Position numbers and translations under genes: made by a program. Source: Rossellomorea aquimaris (GTDB lineage: Bacteria > Bacillota > Bacilli > Bacillales > Bacillaceae_B). Taken from it: a stretch of DNA of 64,000 bases. This document shows, in pieces, positions 1-9,483 of this stretch (positions are counted from its first letter, which is position 1; every line of letters begins with the position of its first letter). The notes beneath the pieces were generated by a model. It was not told the origin of the DNA. It was given only the letters and a program-made list of their open reading frames with translations, and did no database searches. The stretch is from the NCBI RefSeq assembly GCF_003315075.1, contig NZ_QNRJ01000001.1, positions 167,158 to 231,157 on the forward strand, written 5' to 3'.

Positions 1-34
1 TAAATAAGAAATAGGAAAAGGGAGGATGAGATCG

Positions 35-919
35 ATGAATGTGATTGAAATTAATGAATTAACGAAAACGTACGGAAAGTCCAGAGGGATCACAGACATC
101 AGTTTCCAGGTGGAAGAAGGGGAAATCTTTGGCTTTATCGGGCCAAACGGCGCAGGGAAATCAACGACGATTCGAACCCTCCTTTCGCTGATTCATCCGA
201 CGAGCGGCAGTGCGAAAATATTCGGTAAGGATTGTATTGAGTCCGCTCCAGAGATTGCAAAGGAAGTAGGATATCTGCCATCTGAAGTGTTTTATTACGA
301 CAACATGAAGGTGATGGATCTACTTAAGTATTCTGCCAGTTTCTACAAGAAAGACTGCACGAAGAGGATTAAAGAATTGGCTGAAGTGCTGAACTTAGAT
401 TTAACAAAGAAGATTGATGATCTCTCACTTGGAAACAAAAAGAAAGTGGGAATCATTCAAGGGTTGCTTCATGAACCGAAGCTCATTATCCTGGATGAAC
501 CAACTTCAGGTTTGGACCCTTTAATGCAACAAAAATTTTTCGAACTGCTTCAAGCTGAAAATAGGAAGGGAGCCACGATTCTATTTTCTTCTCATATATT
601 GAGTGAAGTTCAGCGACTATGTGATCGAGTAGCGATCATTAAAGAAGGAAAAATCGTTCAAGTTGAAAAGATCAGTACGTTAAAAGAAAACAACCATAAA
701 AAATTTAAACTTGAAATGAAAAGTGATGTAGATCAATCATACTTCGAGCTTGAAGGTGTGAGTAACCTTGAAGTGAATCAAAATCATGTAAGCTTCCTGT
801 TCAGGGGGAATATCAACACAGTGATGAAGAAGATTGCCGATATCCAAATTGCGAATCTTTGGATCGAGGAGCCGGATTTAGAAGAAATCTTCATGCACTA
901 TTACGAAAAGGAGGCTTGA
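35..919 (+). CDS. ABC transporter ATP-binding protein (ABC-2 exporter)
   Basis: This is the cytoplasmic ATPase that powers an ABC-2 type exporter; the substrate is unknown. Walker A (GPNGAGKST, about residues 36-44), an LSLG signature, Walker B ending LDEPTSGLDP and the SSH switch histidine are all intact. A C-terminal extension of about 80 residues is typical of the drug, bacteriocin and lantibiotic-immunity subfamily. The ATG at 35 is chosen because GGAGG at 21-25 sits at normal spacing from it. An in-frame ATG at 26 directly abuts that ribosome binding site and is unlikely. The gene ends 6 bp before the first permease gene, so the three genes form an operon whose promoter lies left of the window. 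Confidence 0.93.
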   Translation: MNVIEINELTKTYGKSRGITDISFQVEEGEIFGFIGPNGAGKSTTIRTLLSLIHPTSGSAKIFGKDCIESAPEIAKEVGYLPSEVFYYDNMKVMDLLKYSASFYKKDCTKRIKELAEVLNLDLTKKIDDLSLGNKKKVGIIQGLLHEPKLIILDEPTSGLDPLMQQKFFELLQAENRKGATILFSSHILSEVQRLCDRVAIIKEGKIVQVEKISTLKENNHKKFKLEMKSDVDQSYFELEGVSNLEVNQNHVSFLFRGNINTVMKKIADIQIANLWIEEPDLEEIFMHYYEKEA

Positions 920-925
920 TCCTCT

Positions 926-1717
926 ATGAATATCTTTTTATATGAATTAAAGGCTTATCGTAAGTCCACGTTTATTTGGACCGGTGCACTCATTGTGTTA
1001 GTGATCCTGTTTATGTCAATGTTTCCTTCTATATCTAATGAAATTAATGAATTTAAGAAGCTCCTGGAAGGATTCCCAGAGGGAGTAAGAAAAGCGTTAG
1101 GTATTCAGGTGGACAGTATAGGCTCTCTAAATGGTTATTATTCGTATATTTTTTTATACATCACACTATGCGGTGCGATTCAAGCCATGAATCTGGGAAT
1201 CTCAATTAGCTCGAAGGAAATTCGTGAAAAGACAGCTGATTTTCTATTGACCAAACCAGTTACCCGTACGAAGATCCTTTCTTCTAAAATACTCGCAGCT
1301 TTAACATCGCTGCTTTTTACAAATATCGTGTATGTGATTGCAGCAATCACTGTGGCGAATGTCGTGAAAGTGGAGAATTTCAGTCTGTATGTATTCTTGC
1401 TGATTTCGTTAACTCTCTTTTTCAATCAATTGATTATGTTTGCCGTTGGAATCATCACTGCTGTTATATTTCCTAAGGTGAAATCGGTAATCAGCTTATC
1501 ACTCGGTGTCGTGTTTGCCTTTTTTCTAATAGGTATGGTTGCAGCTGCTGAGGAGGCTACTCGTTATTTATCTCCATTCAAGTACTTTGACTATAGTTAT
1601 ATCATGAACCATGAGGGATATGAATGGTCATTCCTGATCTTAGGGATGTTCTTGATTGTCCTTTCACTGATCGGAAGCTTCGTTATTTACAACAAAAAAG
1701 ATATTCATACGGTGTAA
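926..1717 (+). CDS. ABC-2 type permease, first of pair
   Basis: This is an integral membrane subunit of the exporter encoded with the preceding ATPase. Its 263 residues contain six hydrophobic segments, with a large extracytoplasmic loop after the first and a short acidic/polar C-terminus (NKKDIHTV). The sequence SKEIREKTADFLLTKPVTR, a cytoplasmic coupling region common in bacterial ABC-2 permeases, follows the second membrane segment. It is clearly paralogous to the next gene, with the same opening (YELKAYRKS against REMKAHRKS), the same coupling motif and the same ending. The pair therefore arose by duplication and probably works as a heterodimer. The ATG follows AGGAGGCTTGATCC. The exported substrate cannot be told from the sequence. 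Confidence 0.9.
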   Translation: MNIFLYELKAYRKSTFIWTGALIVLVILFMSMFPSISNEINEFKKLLEGFPEGVRKALGIQVDSIGSLNGYYSYIFLYITLCGAIQAMNLGISISSKEIREKTADFLLTKPVTRTKILSSKILAALTSLLFTNIVYVIAAITVANVVKVENFSLYVFLLISLTLFFNQLIMFAVGIITAVIFPKVKSVISLSLGVVFAFFLIGMVAAAEEATRYLSPFKYFDYSYIMNHEGYEWSFLILGMFLIVLSLIGSFVIYNKKDIHTV

Positions 1718-1733
1718 GGGGGAGGGGAACAAG

Positions 1734-2528
1734 ATGAACGTATATATAAGAGAAATGAAGGCTCACCGTAAATCCCTTATCATTTGGTGTATAGGGATGA
1801 TTGCCTTGATCGGTTCGGGTATGGGGAAGTTTGCAGGATTCTCTTCTTCAGGTCAATCCATGAATGAGCTAATGGCTCAAATGCCAAAATCACTTCAAGC
1901 ATTTCTAGGCGTAGGTAGTCTCGATATGTCGACTGCCAGTGGATTTTATGGAGTGCTCTTTCTGTATATAGGGTTGCTCACAACGATTCATGCAACAATG
2001 ATTGGTGCAACAATCATTTCAAAAGAAGAAAGGGATAAAACCGTAGAGTTTCTGTTCGTAAAACCAATGCCCAGGAAGAAAATCATAGGGATTAAATTGT
2101 TGGCAGCTCTTACGCAAGTTGGGATTCTGTCGATCATCACATGGTCAGCTTCTTTACTAATAGTAGGAAGATATAGTGAAGGAGAATCCATTATCAGCGA
2201 TATCGGAATCACCATGTTTGGAATGGTAATTTTACAAGTATTATTTTTAGTAATCGGAACAGCGATTGCAGCTTCGACCAAAAAGCCTGGAAAAGCCGCT
2301 ACATTAGCAGCGGCCGTTTTATTAGTCACCTTTATCCTTTCCTTTGCCATCGACCTGAGCGAAAAAATCGAAGGCTTGAAATACCTTACCCCATTCAAAT
2401 ACTTTGAAGCGAAGAATGTGATGGATGCCGGTTTGGAATTGATATTTGTTGGGATTTCAGTTGTTTTGATAGGGGTTCTGGCTGTATCCACGTTTGTTCT
2501 ATATGACAAGCGGGATTTGCATGTATAG
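1734..2528 (+). CDS. ABC-2 type permease, second of pair
   Basis: This is the second membrane subunit of the exporter: 264 aa and six predicted membrane segments. A coupling motif SKEERDKTVEFLFVKPMPR and a C-terminal tail YDKRDLHV mirror those of the upstream permease. It has a good ribosome binding site (GGGGGAGGGG) 16 bp after the previous stop. One ATPase with two similar permeases is the usual set for ABC-2 exporters handling antimicrobial peptides, drugs or membrane stress. A perfect terminator follows at 2572-2600, so the operon ends here. Confidence 0.9.
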   Translation: MNVYIREMKAHRKSLIIWCIGMIALIGSGMGKFAGFSSSGQSMNELMAQMPKSLQAFLGVGSLDMSTASGFYGVLFLYIGLLTTIHATMIGATIISKEERDKTVEFLFVKPMPRKKIIGIKLLAALTQVGILSIITWSASLLIVGRYSEGESIISDIGITMFGMVILQVLFLVIGTAIAASTKKPGKAATLAAAVLLVTFILSFAIDLSEKIEGLKYLTPFKYFEAKNVMDAGLELIFVGISVVLIGVLAVSTFVLYDKRDLHV

Positions 2529-2571
2529 AAGTAAGTAATCTAGTGATGCACGATATAGTTACGAGGATAAA

Positions 2572-2600
2572 AGGAGCTTCTTCACGATAAAGAAGCTCCT
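2572..2600. terminator. Bidirectional terminator between ABC operon and dinB-like gene
   Basis: An 11-bp perfect stem (AGGAGCTTCTT / AAGAAGCTCCT) lies between convergent genes, with a T-rich tract on the minus side. Confidence 0.75.
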
Positions 2601-2611
2601 AAATGTATAGT

Positions 2612-3106
2612 TTACAATTTTGCTTTTAGTTCTTCGATTTGTTCCAAATGCCTCTTTTCATGGTACCCAATAAACGGTACCCATTCATCTAATCGGATAA
2701 GTCCGAAAATAGGATGAGGATACGCTTTTTTCTGTAATTCTCCTTTGCTTGTTGTATAAAGAAAGGTGAGAAGGTCTTTACGGGAAGCATTCAGTTTGTC
2801 CTTCACTTCTTGAAATGTAAGACTTTCTTCAGTAGGAACAACAAATGGAGGTGCATCTACTTTTGTCGATCGGTCCACCGTATAGTGGATCGGCTTCGAT
2901 GGCACTTCCTGCTCTTCACCTTTAGCTAACGTTGATTGAATCGCTTTCGTCAAGGATCTCTCCATTAGATACAGATGATCCAGCACTTGCATGATGGTCC
3001 ATCGACCTTCTTCCAATCTTTTGTTCATATCATCATTGGTTAAATCGCTCACACTATTCAATAGGTCAGAGCGGATGTCCTCAATCATGTTAATCTCTTT
3101 ATCCAT
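2612..3106 (-). CDS. DinB family protein
   Basis: This is a 164-aa protein of the DinB/YfiT-like four-helix-bundle superfamily, which are putative metal-dependent enzymes; some members are thiol transferases. The visible family features are the opening helix, the motif GRWTIMQVLDHLYLMER carrying the first histidine (around residue 43), and the C-terminal GYHEKRHLEQI that supplies the other two metal-ligand histidines. The ATG has a strong GAGGAGG site upstream. It appears to be a single-gene unit. The specific substrate is unknown. Confidence 0.85.
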   Translation of the reverse strand: MDKEINMIEDIRSDLLNSVSDLTNDDMNKRLEEGRWTIMQVLDHLYLMERSLTKAIQSTLAKGEEQEVPSKPIHYTVDRSTKVDAPPFVVPTEESLTFQEVKDKLNASRKDLLTFLYTTSKGELQKKAYPHPIFGLIRLDEWVPFIGYHEKRHLEQIEELKAKL

Positions 3107-3186
3107 ACAAGTTCCTCCTCATGGGTAGTTTCATCATCCATTTTACTTTTTAGAAAGATGGACGTACAGTAATAGCTCTCTTAAAA

Positions 3187-3210
3187 AAAAGCTCAGGAAT
3201 CTGAGCTTTT
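3187..3210. terminator. Terminator after MFS gene
   Basis: This is a short hairpin AAAAGCTCAG-GAAT-CTGAGCTTTT with an A-rich left flank, so it ends minus-strand transcription of the MFS gene and may act in both directions. Confidence 0.7.
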
Positions 3211-3232
3211 CAGGTAATATGGTAGTTTAATT

Positions 3233-4684
3233 TTAACTTTCACTTCCAGTCTCTTCTCCCTCTCCATCAAAATCAGGGGCAATAGCTTTCCGGATGAATA
3301 AGGAAATAAGGAAGGCGACGGCAGCTAAGGCAAGAGCAAACCAATAAGCATGATGTACACCATAGGTCATGGCATTATTTAAGAGTCCTTCTGTCACCTC
3401 ACCTGATTGATCTTCAATATACCCTGCCTGACTTTGTGTCATGATGCTGACAAAGATTGAAACACCCAGAGCCCCTGCGACTGGCTGCAGGGTGTTTGCG
3501 ATGGCGGTTCCATGCGGATATAAATGCTTTGGCAGTTCATTTAAACCATTCGTTTGTGCAGGCATCATGATGGCTGAAATGGATAACATCAGAACCATAT
3601 AGAAAAGAACGAATAACCAGATCGGTGTAGATGGATTAATCGTGCTGAAGAAAATCATTACCCCCACTAAGGTTAAGGTTCCTGGAATGATCAGTTTTCT
3701 TGGGCCGTATTTATCGAATAACGATCCCATCGTTGGAGACATCAGACCATTTAAGAGTGCCCCGGGAAGTAATAATAATCCGGCTGCTTTTGCAGAATAT
3801 CCGAGAGGTCCTTGTAAGTACATCGGCATGACAATTTCAGATGCAAACATAGCCATGATGACGATGACGAAAATCGAAACTCCTCTCGCATAGCTTTTAT
3901 ATCGGAAAACACGAACATCGAGAAGTGGTTCATCAAGCTTTAATTGACGAAGGACAAATAGGACCAGGCTAATAACCGAGATTGAAATGATCAAGATGAT
4001 TTTCATAGATGTAAACCCGGCTGCTTCCTCTCCTGCTGAACTAAATCCATAAACGATTCCTCCAATACCGATAGAAGAAAGGATAATGGACAAGATATCC
4101 ACACTGGGACGAGTGATTTCGCCGACATTTTGTAAATATTTTAGAGCGAATAGAATAGCGAAAACGGCGAAGGGAATGACCGTAATGAATAACCATCTCC
4201 ACCCTAACAAGTCGACAATTACACCAGAGAGAGTCGGTCCGATCGCTGGTGCAAACATAATGACCAGTCCGAACGTACCCATGATTTTACCGCGGACTTC
4301 CGGTCGGTAAATTAACAATAAGGCATTCATGATGACAGGGATGAGTAAACCGGTCCCAACAGCCTGAATCATCCGGCCCGCAAGTAACATAGGAAAATTC
4401 ATGGCACATGCAGCAATCACCGTGCCGAGAAGAAACACACTCATCACACCGATAAACATTTGACGAGTCGTGAACCATTGGATAAGCAGGGCGGAGATAG
4501 GCATCAGCACACCCATGACGAGCATGAATCCTGTTGCTAACCACTGAACCGTGGGAGCATCGACGTTAAATACAGCCATTAATTCGGTTAGGGCGATATT
4601 TAACAACGTTTCATTTAATATGGCAAAAAAAGCACCGATCATAAAAGTAATGAGGATCGCTTTTGTATTGATTTGTGATGACAT
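3233..4684 (-). CDS. DHA2 family multidrug MFS transporter
   Basis: This is a proton-driven efflux permease of the 14-helix DHA2 (LmrB/EmrB-type) group, 483 aa with about 14 hydrophobic segments. Visible signatures are the first-helix motif LNETLLNIALTEL, the loop 2-3 region with GRMIQAVGTGLLIPVIM, and the antiporter motif C-like stretch FAPAIGPTLSGVIVD. The C-terminus is short, acidic and cytoplasmic. The gene lies next to a SwrC-like RND pump on the same strand, separated by a terminator. The neighbourhood is therefore an efflux cluster, possibly under the TetR regulator at 8083. Substrate unknown. Confidence 0.9.
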   Translation of the reverse strand: MSSQINTKAILITFMIGAFFAILNETLLNIALTELMAVFNVDAPTVQWLATGFMLVMGVLMPISALLIQWFTTRQMFIGVMSVFLLGTVIAACAMNFPMLLAGRMIQAVGTGLLIPVIMNALLLIYRPEVRGKIMGTFGLVIMFAPAIGPTLSGVIVDLLGWRWLFITVIPFAVFAILFALKYLQNVGEITRPSVDILSIILSSIGIGGIVYGFSSAGEEAAGFTSMKIILIISISVISLVLFVLRQLKLDEPLLDVRVFRYKSYARGVSIFVIVIMAMFASEIVMPMYLQGPLGYSAKAAGLLLLPGALLNGLMSPTMGSLFDKYGPRKLIIPGTLTLVGVMIFFSTINPSTPIWLFVLFYMVLMLSISAIMMPAQTNGLNELPKHLYPHGTAIANTLQPVAGALGVSIFVSIMTQSQAGYIEDQSGEVTEGLLNNAMTYGVHHAYWFALALAAVAFLISLFIRKAIAPDFDGEGEETGSES

Positions 4685-4780
4685 GTTGTTCCTCCATTAA
4701 AGATTAAAATAAAATACTTATCTATAATGCTTGATTTTGAATCATTTCTCAAGGGAATTGTTCCGTAAATCACGAAAAAG

Positions 4781-4803
4781 AGGGGTGTCACATGGACACC
4801 CCT
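4781..4803 (-). terminator. Terminator after RND pump gene
   Basis: This is a perfect 9-bp stem AGGGGTGTC / GACACCCCT. Read on the minus strand it is followed by TCTTTTTC, and it starts just downstream of the RND stop codon. Confidence 0.85.
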
Positions 4804-4814
4804 CCAGACCATTC

Positions 4815-7800
4815 TTATACTTCTCGTTTTCTTCTTCTAAAGCGGTGGAAGACAAGATACATCATCGGAACTATGATCAGCGTTAATACAGCTGAGAACA
4901 TGATACCTGAAATAATGGTAACTGCAAGTGGTGTAAAAAGGGCATCTCCGCTGACTGCAACTGGAATAAGTGCCACAATCGATGTGAGAGCTGTAAGTAG
5001 AATCGGACGAATTCGTGTACGTCCTGATTCAACCACAGCTTCTTTGACGTTCATTCCAGTTTTCAATCCTTGTTCAATGAATTCAATCAGAACAACCGAG
5101 TTTCTGACAACAATCCCGGTCAAGGATACCATACCCATCACAGCCAGGAAGCTGATCGGGGTTTGAGTAACGAATAACCCGAGAATCGCACCTGCAATCG
5201 CAAGATAAACGGCAACAAGAACTAAGAACGGAAGTGATAAAGAATTAAATTGAAGGGCAATGACTAAATACACTAAGAATATAACGATGGTAAAGAGTAT
5301 GGTGATTTCAGAAAAGAAGTCATTCTGGGCTTGATTTTCTCCACCAAGTGTTATCGAATAGTCATTATCATCTAGACTTTCTCGTGCATCTATTACTATA
5401 TCCTGGACATTTTCTTTATAATTCTCCTCATTCTCAGGGAAGGCACGAATCGTGATTGCACGCTCGCCGTCTTTATGAGGGATGAGTTGTAGTTCTTCTT
5501 TCTTCTCGGGAGTCACTAGCTCATCAAGAGAAATCAGCTTCGGTGGTCCAGCAGGATTAGCAGTTCCAGCGGGAACCTCAAGAGAAGACAGGTCGACTTC
5601 TTCGTCATTTCCTTCCAAAACCAGTGTCATATCGCGTTTTGTGACACCATTATCAAAGGCTTTCATCGGAATGCCTTCTGTAGCCAATCGCAGCTGTTGG
5701 CTGATCTGATTGATCGTAATACCATTTTCCTCGAGAAGCTCGCGGTTAGGAACATATTCAACCGTTGGCTCCATTTCCCCGACATTATCAACGACTAGAT
5801 CAGTATCCAGTTTTTCAATTTCAGAAGAAATCTTATTACGAAGTTCAATTAATTGTTCCATCTCAGGACCAGAAACCGTAACTGTAACGGGAGCCCCTGC
5901 CGGTGGACCTTGCTGGATTGTTTCCATGAAGATCAACGCATTTGGATACTCTTCTCTCAGTTTGTCAGTCCATTCGTCAATCAGACCTTGAGCCGTTTGG
6001 TTTTCACGATCGACCCTCGCGACTAATTGACCTGTATTTTGACCGGAATTTGATAGAGAGCTGTTAAATAAGTTAGGTAATCCTGAACCAGCAAAAGCAG
6101 AGGTTTCATAGACACCCTCATCTGTTTTTAACAGTTGTTCCATGTCTTCTAAAGTGCTCGCTGTTTCTTCAATCGTTGTGCCGATTGGCAATGTTACATC
6201 AATCGTTACTTCTTCTCGGTCCGCTGACGGGAAGAATTCAAATGGTGTAAGAGCAATCAGGCCAAAGATAGCGGTTGTGAAGACAAGGCCGATGGCAGAT
6301 ACCACGAAAGGTCGCTTCGAAAACTTCTTTAGAAGAGTATCAGCATAAAAGTCAGCCAGTTTATTCAATGGTTTTCCTAGTAAACCAGGAGCATCAGAGA
6401 CTTTCTTCGTTGTTTTACTATAAAGCAGGTATCTCATGATTGGAACAAAGATCAATGCAACGAGTGTTGATGCGATGATCGTCGTAATCAGAACAGTCGG
6501 CAATGCTCTTATGAACGCGCCATTTCCGCCTGATAAGAAAATAAGCGGTAGGAAGGTGAATACAATGGCCAGAGAAGAGGTCACGATCGAAACCCAGATC
6601 TCTTTGACACCATTTACGGCCCCCATTAGTGCACGATCACCAAGCTTGTAACGGCGTTGAATATTGTCATTCACAACAATCGAGTCATCCACAAGGATAC
6701 CGAGAGCGATGATGGCACCGATGACAGAAATTTGGTTAAGGTCAACACCGGCAAACGGTAGTGGAATCAACCCCATCAAGACGGAAATAGGAACCGCTAA
6801 TGCAACCACGAATGCACCAGAAACGGTAAGTCCTAGTGCCGTTGTCAAAATAACCGCTACAACGGAAATCGCAAGGGACATAAATAATCCATCAAAGATG
6901 TCTGTTACAATCGAAGCCTGAGAATAATAAGGTTCAAGTTTCACATCAGAAGGAAGAGACTTTGCCAGTTCATCCACTTTATCGCTTACTTTCTCATCTA
7001 CAGAAGGGATATCCTCCCCTGACTGAACAAATGCTGTAAAGGATAGGGATGGCTTTCCTTCAAATGTGACGATATCCTTTACTTCTTTAGGAGCTACTTT
7101 AATGTTGGCGATGTCTTGTAGATAGACCGATTCTCCTTTAGGGTTCTTGCCAATGAAAAGCTCTTTCATTTCATCAAGAGTTGAGTAATGATCAACCGTT
7201 AATTGAACGACTTCGTTATCGACTTCTTGCTTTCCTAGAGGAGTGGGATAGTATTCGTCATTAATCGCACTCATGACTGTCGAAGGGTTGAGTCCGGACG
7301 ACTTTAGTTCATCCTGTTGTAATTCGATAACAATTTCTTCTTCAGGTAATCCTTTTACCGCTACACTGGAGACACCAGTGATTTCCTTGACTTCTTCCTG
7401 CCAACGATTCATTTCCTCACGAAGAGAGAGAAGGGATTCCTTGTTATCACTTGTGAGATGATAGGAAACAATAGGCATTTTCACCGTGGATTCGTTAATT
7501 TCAGGATCGAATACGTCATCAGGGAAAGAAGTCGATGCATCGGAGACAGCTTGTCGCACATCTCCAAACACTTCTTTTTTGTTTTCTCCATCTTCAACCT
7601 CTACAATAATAGTAGAGAAACCGGCTGAAGAGGAGGAGCTGATTTCTTTAATCCCATCAATCGACTGGAGGGAAGATTCGATGGGATTGGTTACCGACCT
7701 CTCAACTGTGTCAACGGTCGCACCTGGATAAACGGTGCTTACCGTTCCGATGTTTACGCTGGTTTCCGGGATTTCTCGCTGTGGTAATTGCAGGAATGTT

Positions 7801-7874
7801 AATACACCGATAATCACAAACAACACGACGAAAATCAGCGTGATTTTGGAACGGTTTAATATAGCTTTCAACAT
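4815..7874 (-). CDS. swrC: RND efflux permease, SwrC/AcrB-like
   Basis: This is a 1019-aa inner-membrane transporter of the HAE-RND type, close in layout to B. subtilis SwrC (YerP), which exports surfactin and other amphiphiles. It has an N-terminal membrane helix, then a large periplasmic-type domain, a block of membrane helices and a second large external domain (about 540-820). The terminal helices end in a basic tail. The proton-relay pair DD is present in GILVDDSIVVND in the fourth membrane helix. Gram-positive members work without an outer-membrane channel. It is divergent from a YerO-like TetR gene, with two palindromes in the gap, as in the yerO-swrC arrangement of B. subtilis. The ATG has GGAGG upstream. 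Confidence 0.88.
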   Translation of the reverse strand: MLKAILNRSKITLIFVVLFVIIGVLTFLQLPQREIPETSVNIGTVSTVYPGATVDTVERSVTNPIESSLQSIDGIKEISSSSSAGFSTIIVEVEDGENKKEVFGDVRQAVSDASTSFPDDVFDPEINESTVKMPIVSYHLTSDNKESLLSLREEMNRWQEEVKEITGVSSVAVKGLPEEEIVIELQQDELKSSGLNPSTVMSAINDEYYPTPLGKQEVDNEVVQLTVDHYSTLDEMKELFIGKNPKGESVYLQDIANIKVAPKEVKDIVTFEGKPSLSFTAFVQSGEDIPSVDEKVSDKVDELAKSLPSDVKLEPYYSQASIVTDIFDGLFMSLAISVVAVILTTALGLTVSGAFVVALAVPISVLMGLIPLPFAGVDLNQISVIGAIIALGILVDDSIVVNDNIQRRYKLGDRALMGAVNGVKEIWVSIVTSSLAIVFTFLPLIFLSGGNGAFIRALPTVLITTIIASTLVALIFVPIMRYLLYSKTTKKVSDAPGLLGKPLNKLADFYADTLLKKFSKRPFVVSAIGLVFTTAIFGLIALTPFEFFPSADREEVTIDVTLPIGTTIEETASTLEDMEQLLKTDEGVYETSAFAGSGLPNLFNSSLSNSGQNTGQLVARVDRENQTAQGLIDEWTDKLREEYPNALIFMETIQQGPPAGAPVTVTVSGPEMEQLIELRNKISSEIEKLDTDLVVDNVGEMEPTVEYVPNRELLEENGITINQISQQLRLATEGIPMKAFDNGVTKRDMTLVLEGNDEEVDLSSLEVPAGTANPAGPPKLISLDELVTPEKKEELQLIPHKDGERAITIRAFPENEENYKENVQDIVIDARESLDDNDYSITLGGENQAQNDFFSEITILFTIVIFLVYLVIALQFNSLSLPFLVLVAVYLAIAGAILGLFVTQTPISFLAVMGMVSLTGIVVRNSVVLIEFIEQGLKTGMNVKEAVVESGRTRIRPILLTALTSIVALIPVAVSGDALFTPLAVTIISGIMFSAVLTLIIVPMMYLVFHRFRRRKREV

Positions 7875-7900
7875 GAATGTTATCCTCCTTTAATAATGTT

Positions 7901-7916
7901 TTGACTCATGGGTCAA
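7901..7916. promoter_or_regulatory. Candidate TetR operator 1
   Basis: The near-perfect palindrome TTGACTCATGGGTCAA lies 27 bp upstream of the RND start codon. It shares TTGACTCAT with the second palindrome. It is probably the site at which the divergent TetR protein blocks the efflux gene. Confidence 0.7.
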
Positions 7917-7965
7917 ATGATTTTTTATAACTTGAATAATCACTGACATAACAATCATTAATCGG

Positions 7966-7981
7966 TTGACTCATTAGTCAT
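7966..7981. promoter_or_regulatory. Candidate TetR operator 2
   Basis: TTGACTCATTAGTCAT contains the inverted half-sites TGACT and AGTCA. It overlaps a possible -35 box (TTGACT, then 18 nt, then TATTTT) for the tetR gene, so it would suit autorepression. Confidence 0.68.
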
Positions 7982-8082
7982 TTTACCTGTATTTTTTCTA
8001 TAGTCAAGAAATAATGTTCTTCTATTTTTGTCAGACTATGGGTAGAATGAGAGAGTGAATACCTGGATTTAGAGGTGTAGGA

Positions 8083-8964
8083 ATGGACAAACGAAACGCA
8101 ATACTTGAATCAGCAGTGGAACTCTTTGGAGCCCATGGTTATAATCATACATCCATGCAGCAAATCGCCGAAAGTGTCGGAATTTCCAAAGGCTCCCTCT
8201 ACTCATTTTTTCAATCAAAAGAAGATTTAATCATATCGATTTATGAACATTATCAGCAGCTCGTATTTGAAAGGGCATTCGTTGTGGGATTAGATGGTAA
8301 GCTACCTCCTTTGGAACGATTCGCCAAGCAGTTCCAGGTGCAATTCGAAGGGATATTGGAATACAAGTCCTATATGAAAATGCACATGCGAGGGGAGTCC
8401 GCGAAGAATAGTGACAAACTTGCTGCCATGGAACATCGCATGAGAGGACGTCTGTTCAGCTGGCTCGAACATAATCTATTAGACGTGTTCGGGGAGAGTA
8501 TCAGACCATACAAATGGGATCTTATGTGGATGACACAGTCCATTTATTCATCATATATGATGTTGATGATCTCACATGATAACGCTCTCGATCCAGAAGA
8601 ACTCGGAGATCATCTGGTGAAGCAGATCTCTCTGCTGGCAAATGATTTCATGAATGGAAACAGCTCTCCACTTTTGGACGATGACATGATGAAATCTTTT
8701 ACTGTCAGCATGGACAAGGAAGGTGCCTTCATTTCATTTGAGAAAAGGGAGAATGCATGGAAGGCACTTTATGAAAAGATCAACGGATTGAGCGAAGCTC
8801 GTTGTGTGTACTTCTTGAACATAGCGAATCGGATTACAGAAGAATGCCGCGACTCGAAGCCAGAAGAGTTGATCATCAAAGGGTTATTTCGATTGTTGGT
8901 GGATGAAGAGGAATTAAAAACAGAAGCTGAAGAATTAGAAATGCTGCTCCTTCCTGTTAAATAG
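8083..8964 (+). CDS. TetR/AcrR family transcriptional regulator, YerO-like
   Basis: This is a DNA-binding repressor of 293 aa, longer than the usual ~200 of the family but matching the YerO type that sits beside swrC. The N-terminal helix-turn-helix is clear: ILESAVELFGAHGYNHTSMQQIAESVGISKGSLYSFFQSKEDL. The rest is a helical ligand and dimerisation domain with no strong motif. The ATG follows GAGGTG. It is divergent from the RND pump, and the two palindromes at 7901 and 7966 are the likely targets. Release by a membrane-active or amphiphilic compound is an inference from the family. Confidence 0.9.
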   Translation: MDKRNAILESAVELFGAHGYNHTSMQQIAESVGISKGSLYSFFQSKEDLIISIYEHYQQLVFERAFVVGLDGKLPPLERFAKQFQVQFEGILEYKSYMKMHMRGESAKNSDKLAAMEHRMRGRLFSWLEHNLLDVFGESIRPYKWDLMWMTQSIYSSYMMLMISHDNALDPEELGDHLVKQISLLANDFMNGNSSPLLDDDMMKSFTVSMDKEGAFISFEKRENAWKALYEKINGLSEARCVYFLNIANRITEECRDSKPEELIIKGLFRLLVDEEELKTEAEELEMLLLPVK

Positions 8965-9070
8965 GGAGGGGTTTTTCAATATCATAAAAAGTTAATATAA
9001 GGCTCTTTTCGCAAAGATTGTTGTTTTCTAGCATAGAGTCTGCCAGGCTCTGTCAACCAGGTTTATGCTG

Positions 9071-9189
9071 GATGGTGAGGGGAACTGCTCCGCTTTCCGC
9101 GGATGTTCGGCCGAGCCTCCTCAGCTTCGCTTCCGGGGTCTCGGCACGCCCGTACTTCCGCAGGAGTCTGCGCAGTTCCCCTCACCATC
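9071..9189 (-). repeat. GC-rich palindromic repeat, copy 1
   Basis: It has perfect 18-bp inverted arms (starting GATGGTGAGGGG). The interior, read on the minus strand, carries ACTCCTGCGG, GAGACCCCGG, GAGGAGGCTC and CCGCGGAAAGCG. These same blocks occur in copy 2 at 9357. This is a dispersed Bacillaceae intergenic repeat type. It is much richer in GC than its surroundings. Confidence 0.8.
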
Positions 9190-9250
9190 TTTAATAGGAT
9201 TTTCATGACAGAGCTTCAAGGTGTGCAAGAAAACAATGTAAGGAGAAAAA

Positions 9251-9276
9251 ATCTTCCTTTTTCTTAAAAGGAAGAT
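9251..9276. terminator. Hairpin inside the MITE-like element
   Basis: This is an 11-bp stem ATCTTCCTTTT / AAAAGGAAGAT with a 4-nt loop. An A-run precedes it, so it could end minus-strand transcription. Confidence 0.5.
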
Positions 9277-9356
9277 CAATCTCTACTTACCTTAAATGAG
9301 ATGGTTTGCTAAAATCCTTGTTTTTATTGTTTTCCATTAAGGATACATGCTTAGAA

Positions 9357-9483
9357 AGTTGATTGGAGCGGAAGGATGCTCGACTCCTGCGGGAATAGCT
9401 GGACAGGTGAGACCCCGGAGGCTTGCCGAGGAGGCTCACCGCCAGCCCCGCGGAAAGCGAGCATCCTGGAGCGGAAATCAACT
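9357..9483 (+). repeat. GC-rich palindromic repeat, copy 2
   Basis: This belongs to the same family as the repeat at 9071 but in opposite orientation. Nested arms AGTTGATT / AATCAACT and GGATGCTCG / CGAGCATCC enclose ACTCCTGCGGG, GAGACCCCGG, GAGGAGGCTC and CCGCGGAAAGCG. Confidence 0.8.

Noticed and set aside
1988-2509. 173-aa antisense ORF inside the second ABC-2 permease
   Set aside because: It is a shadow of a well-supported gene in the opposite strand, with no start site and no recognisable fold.
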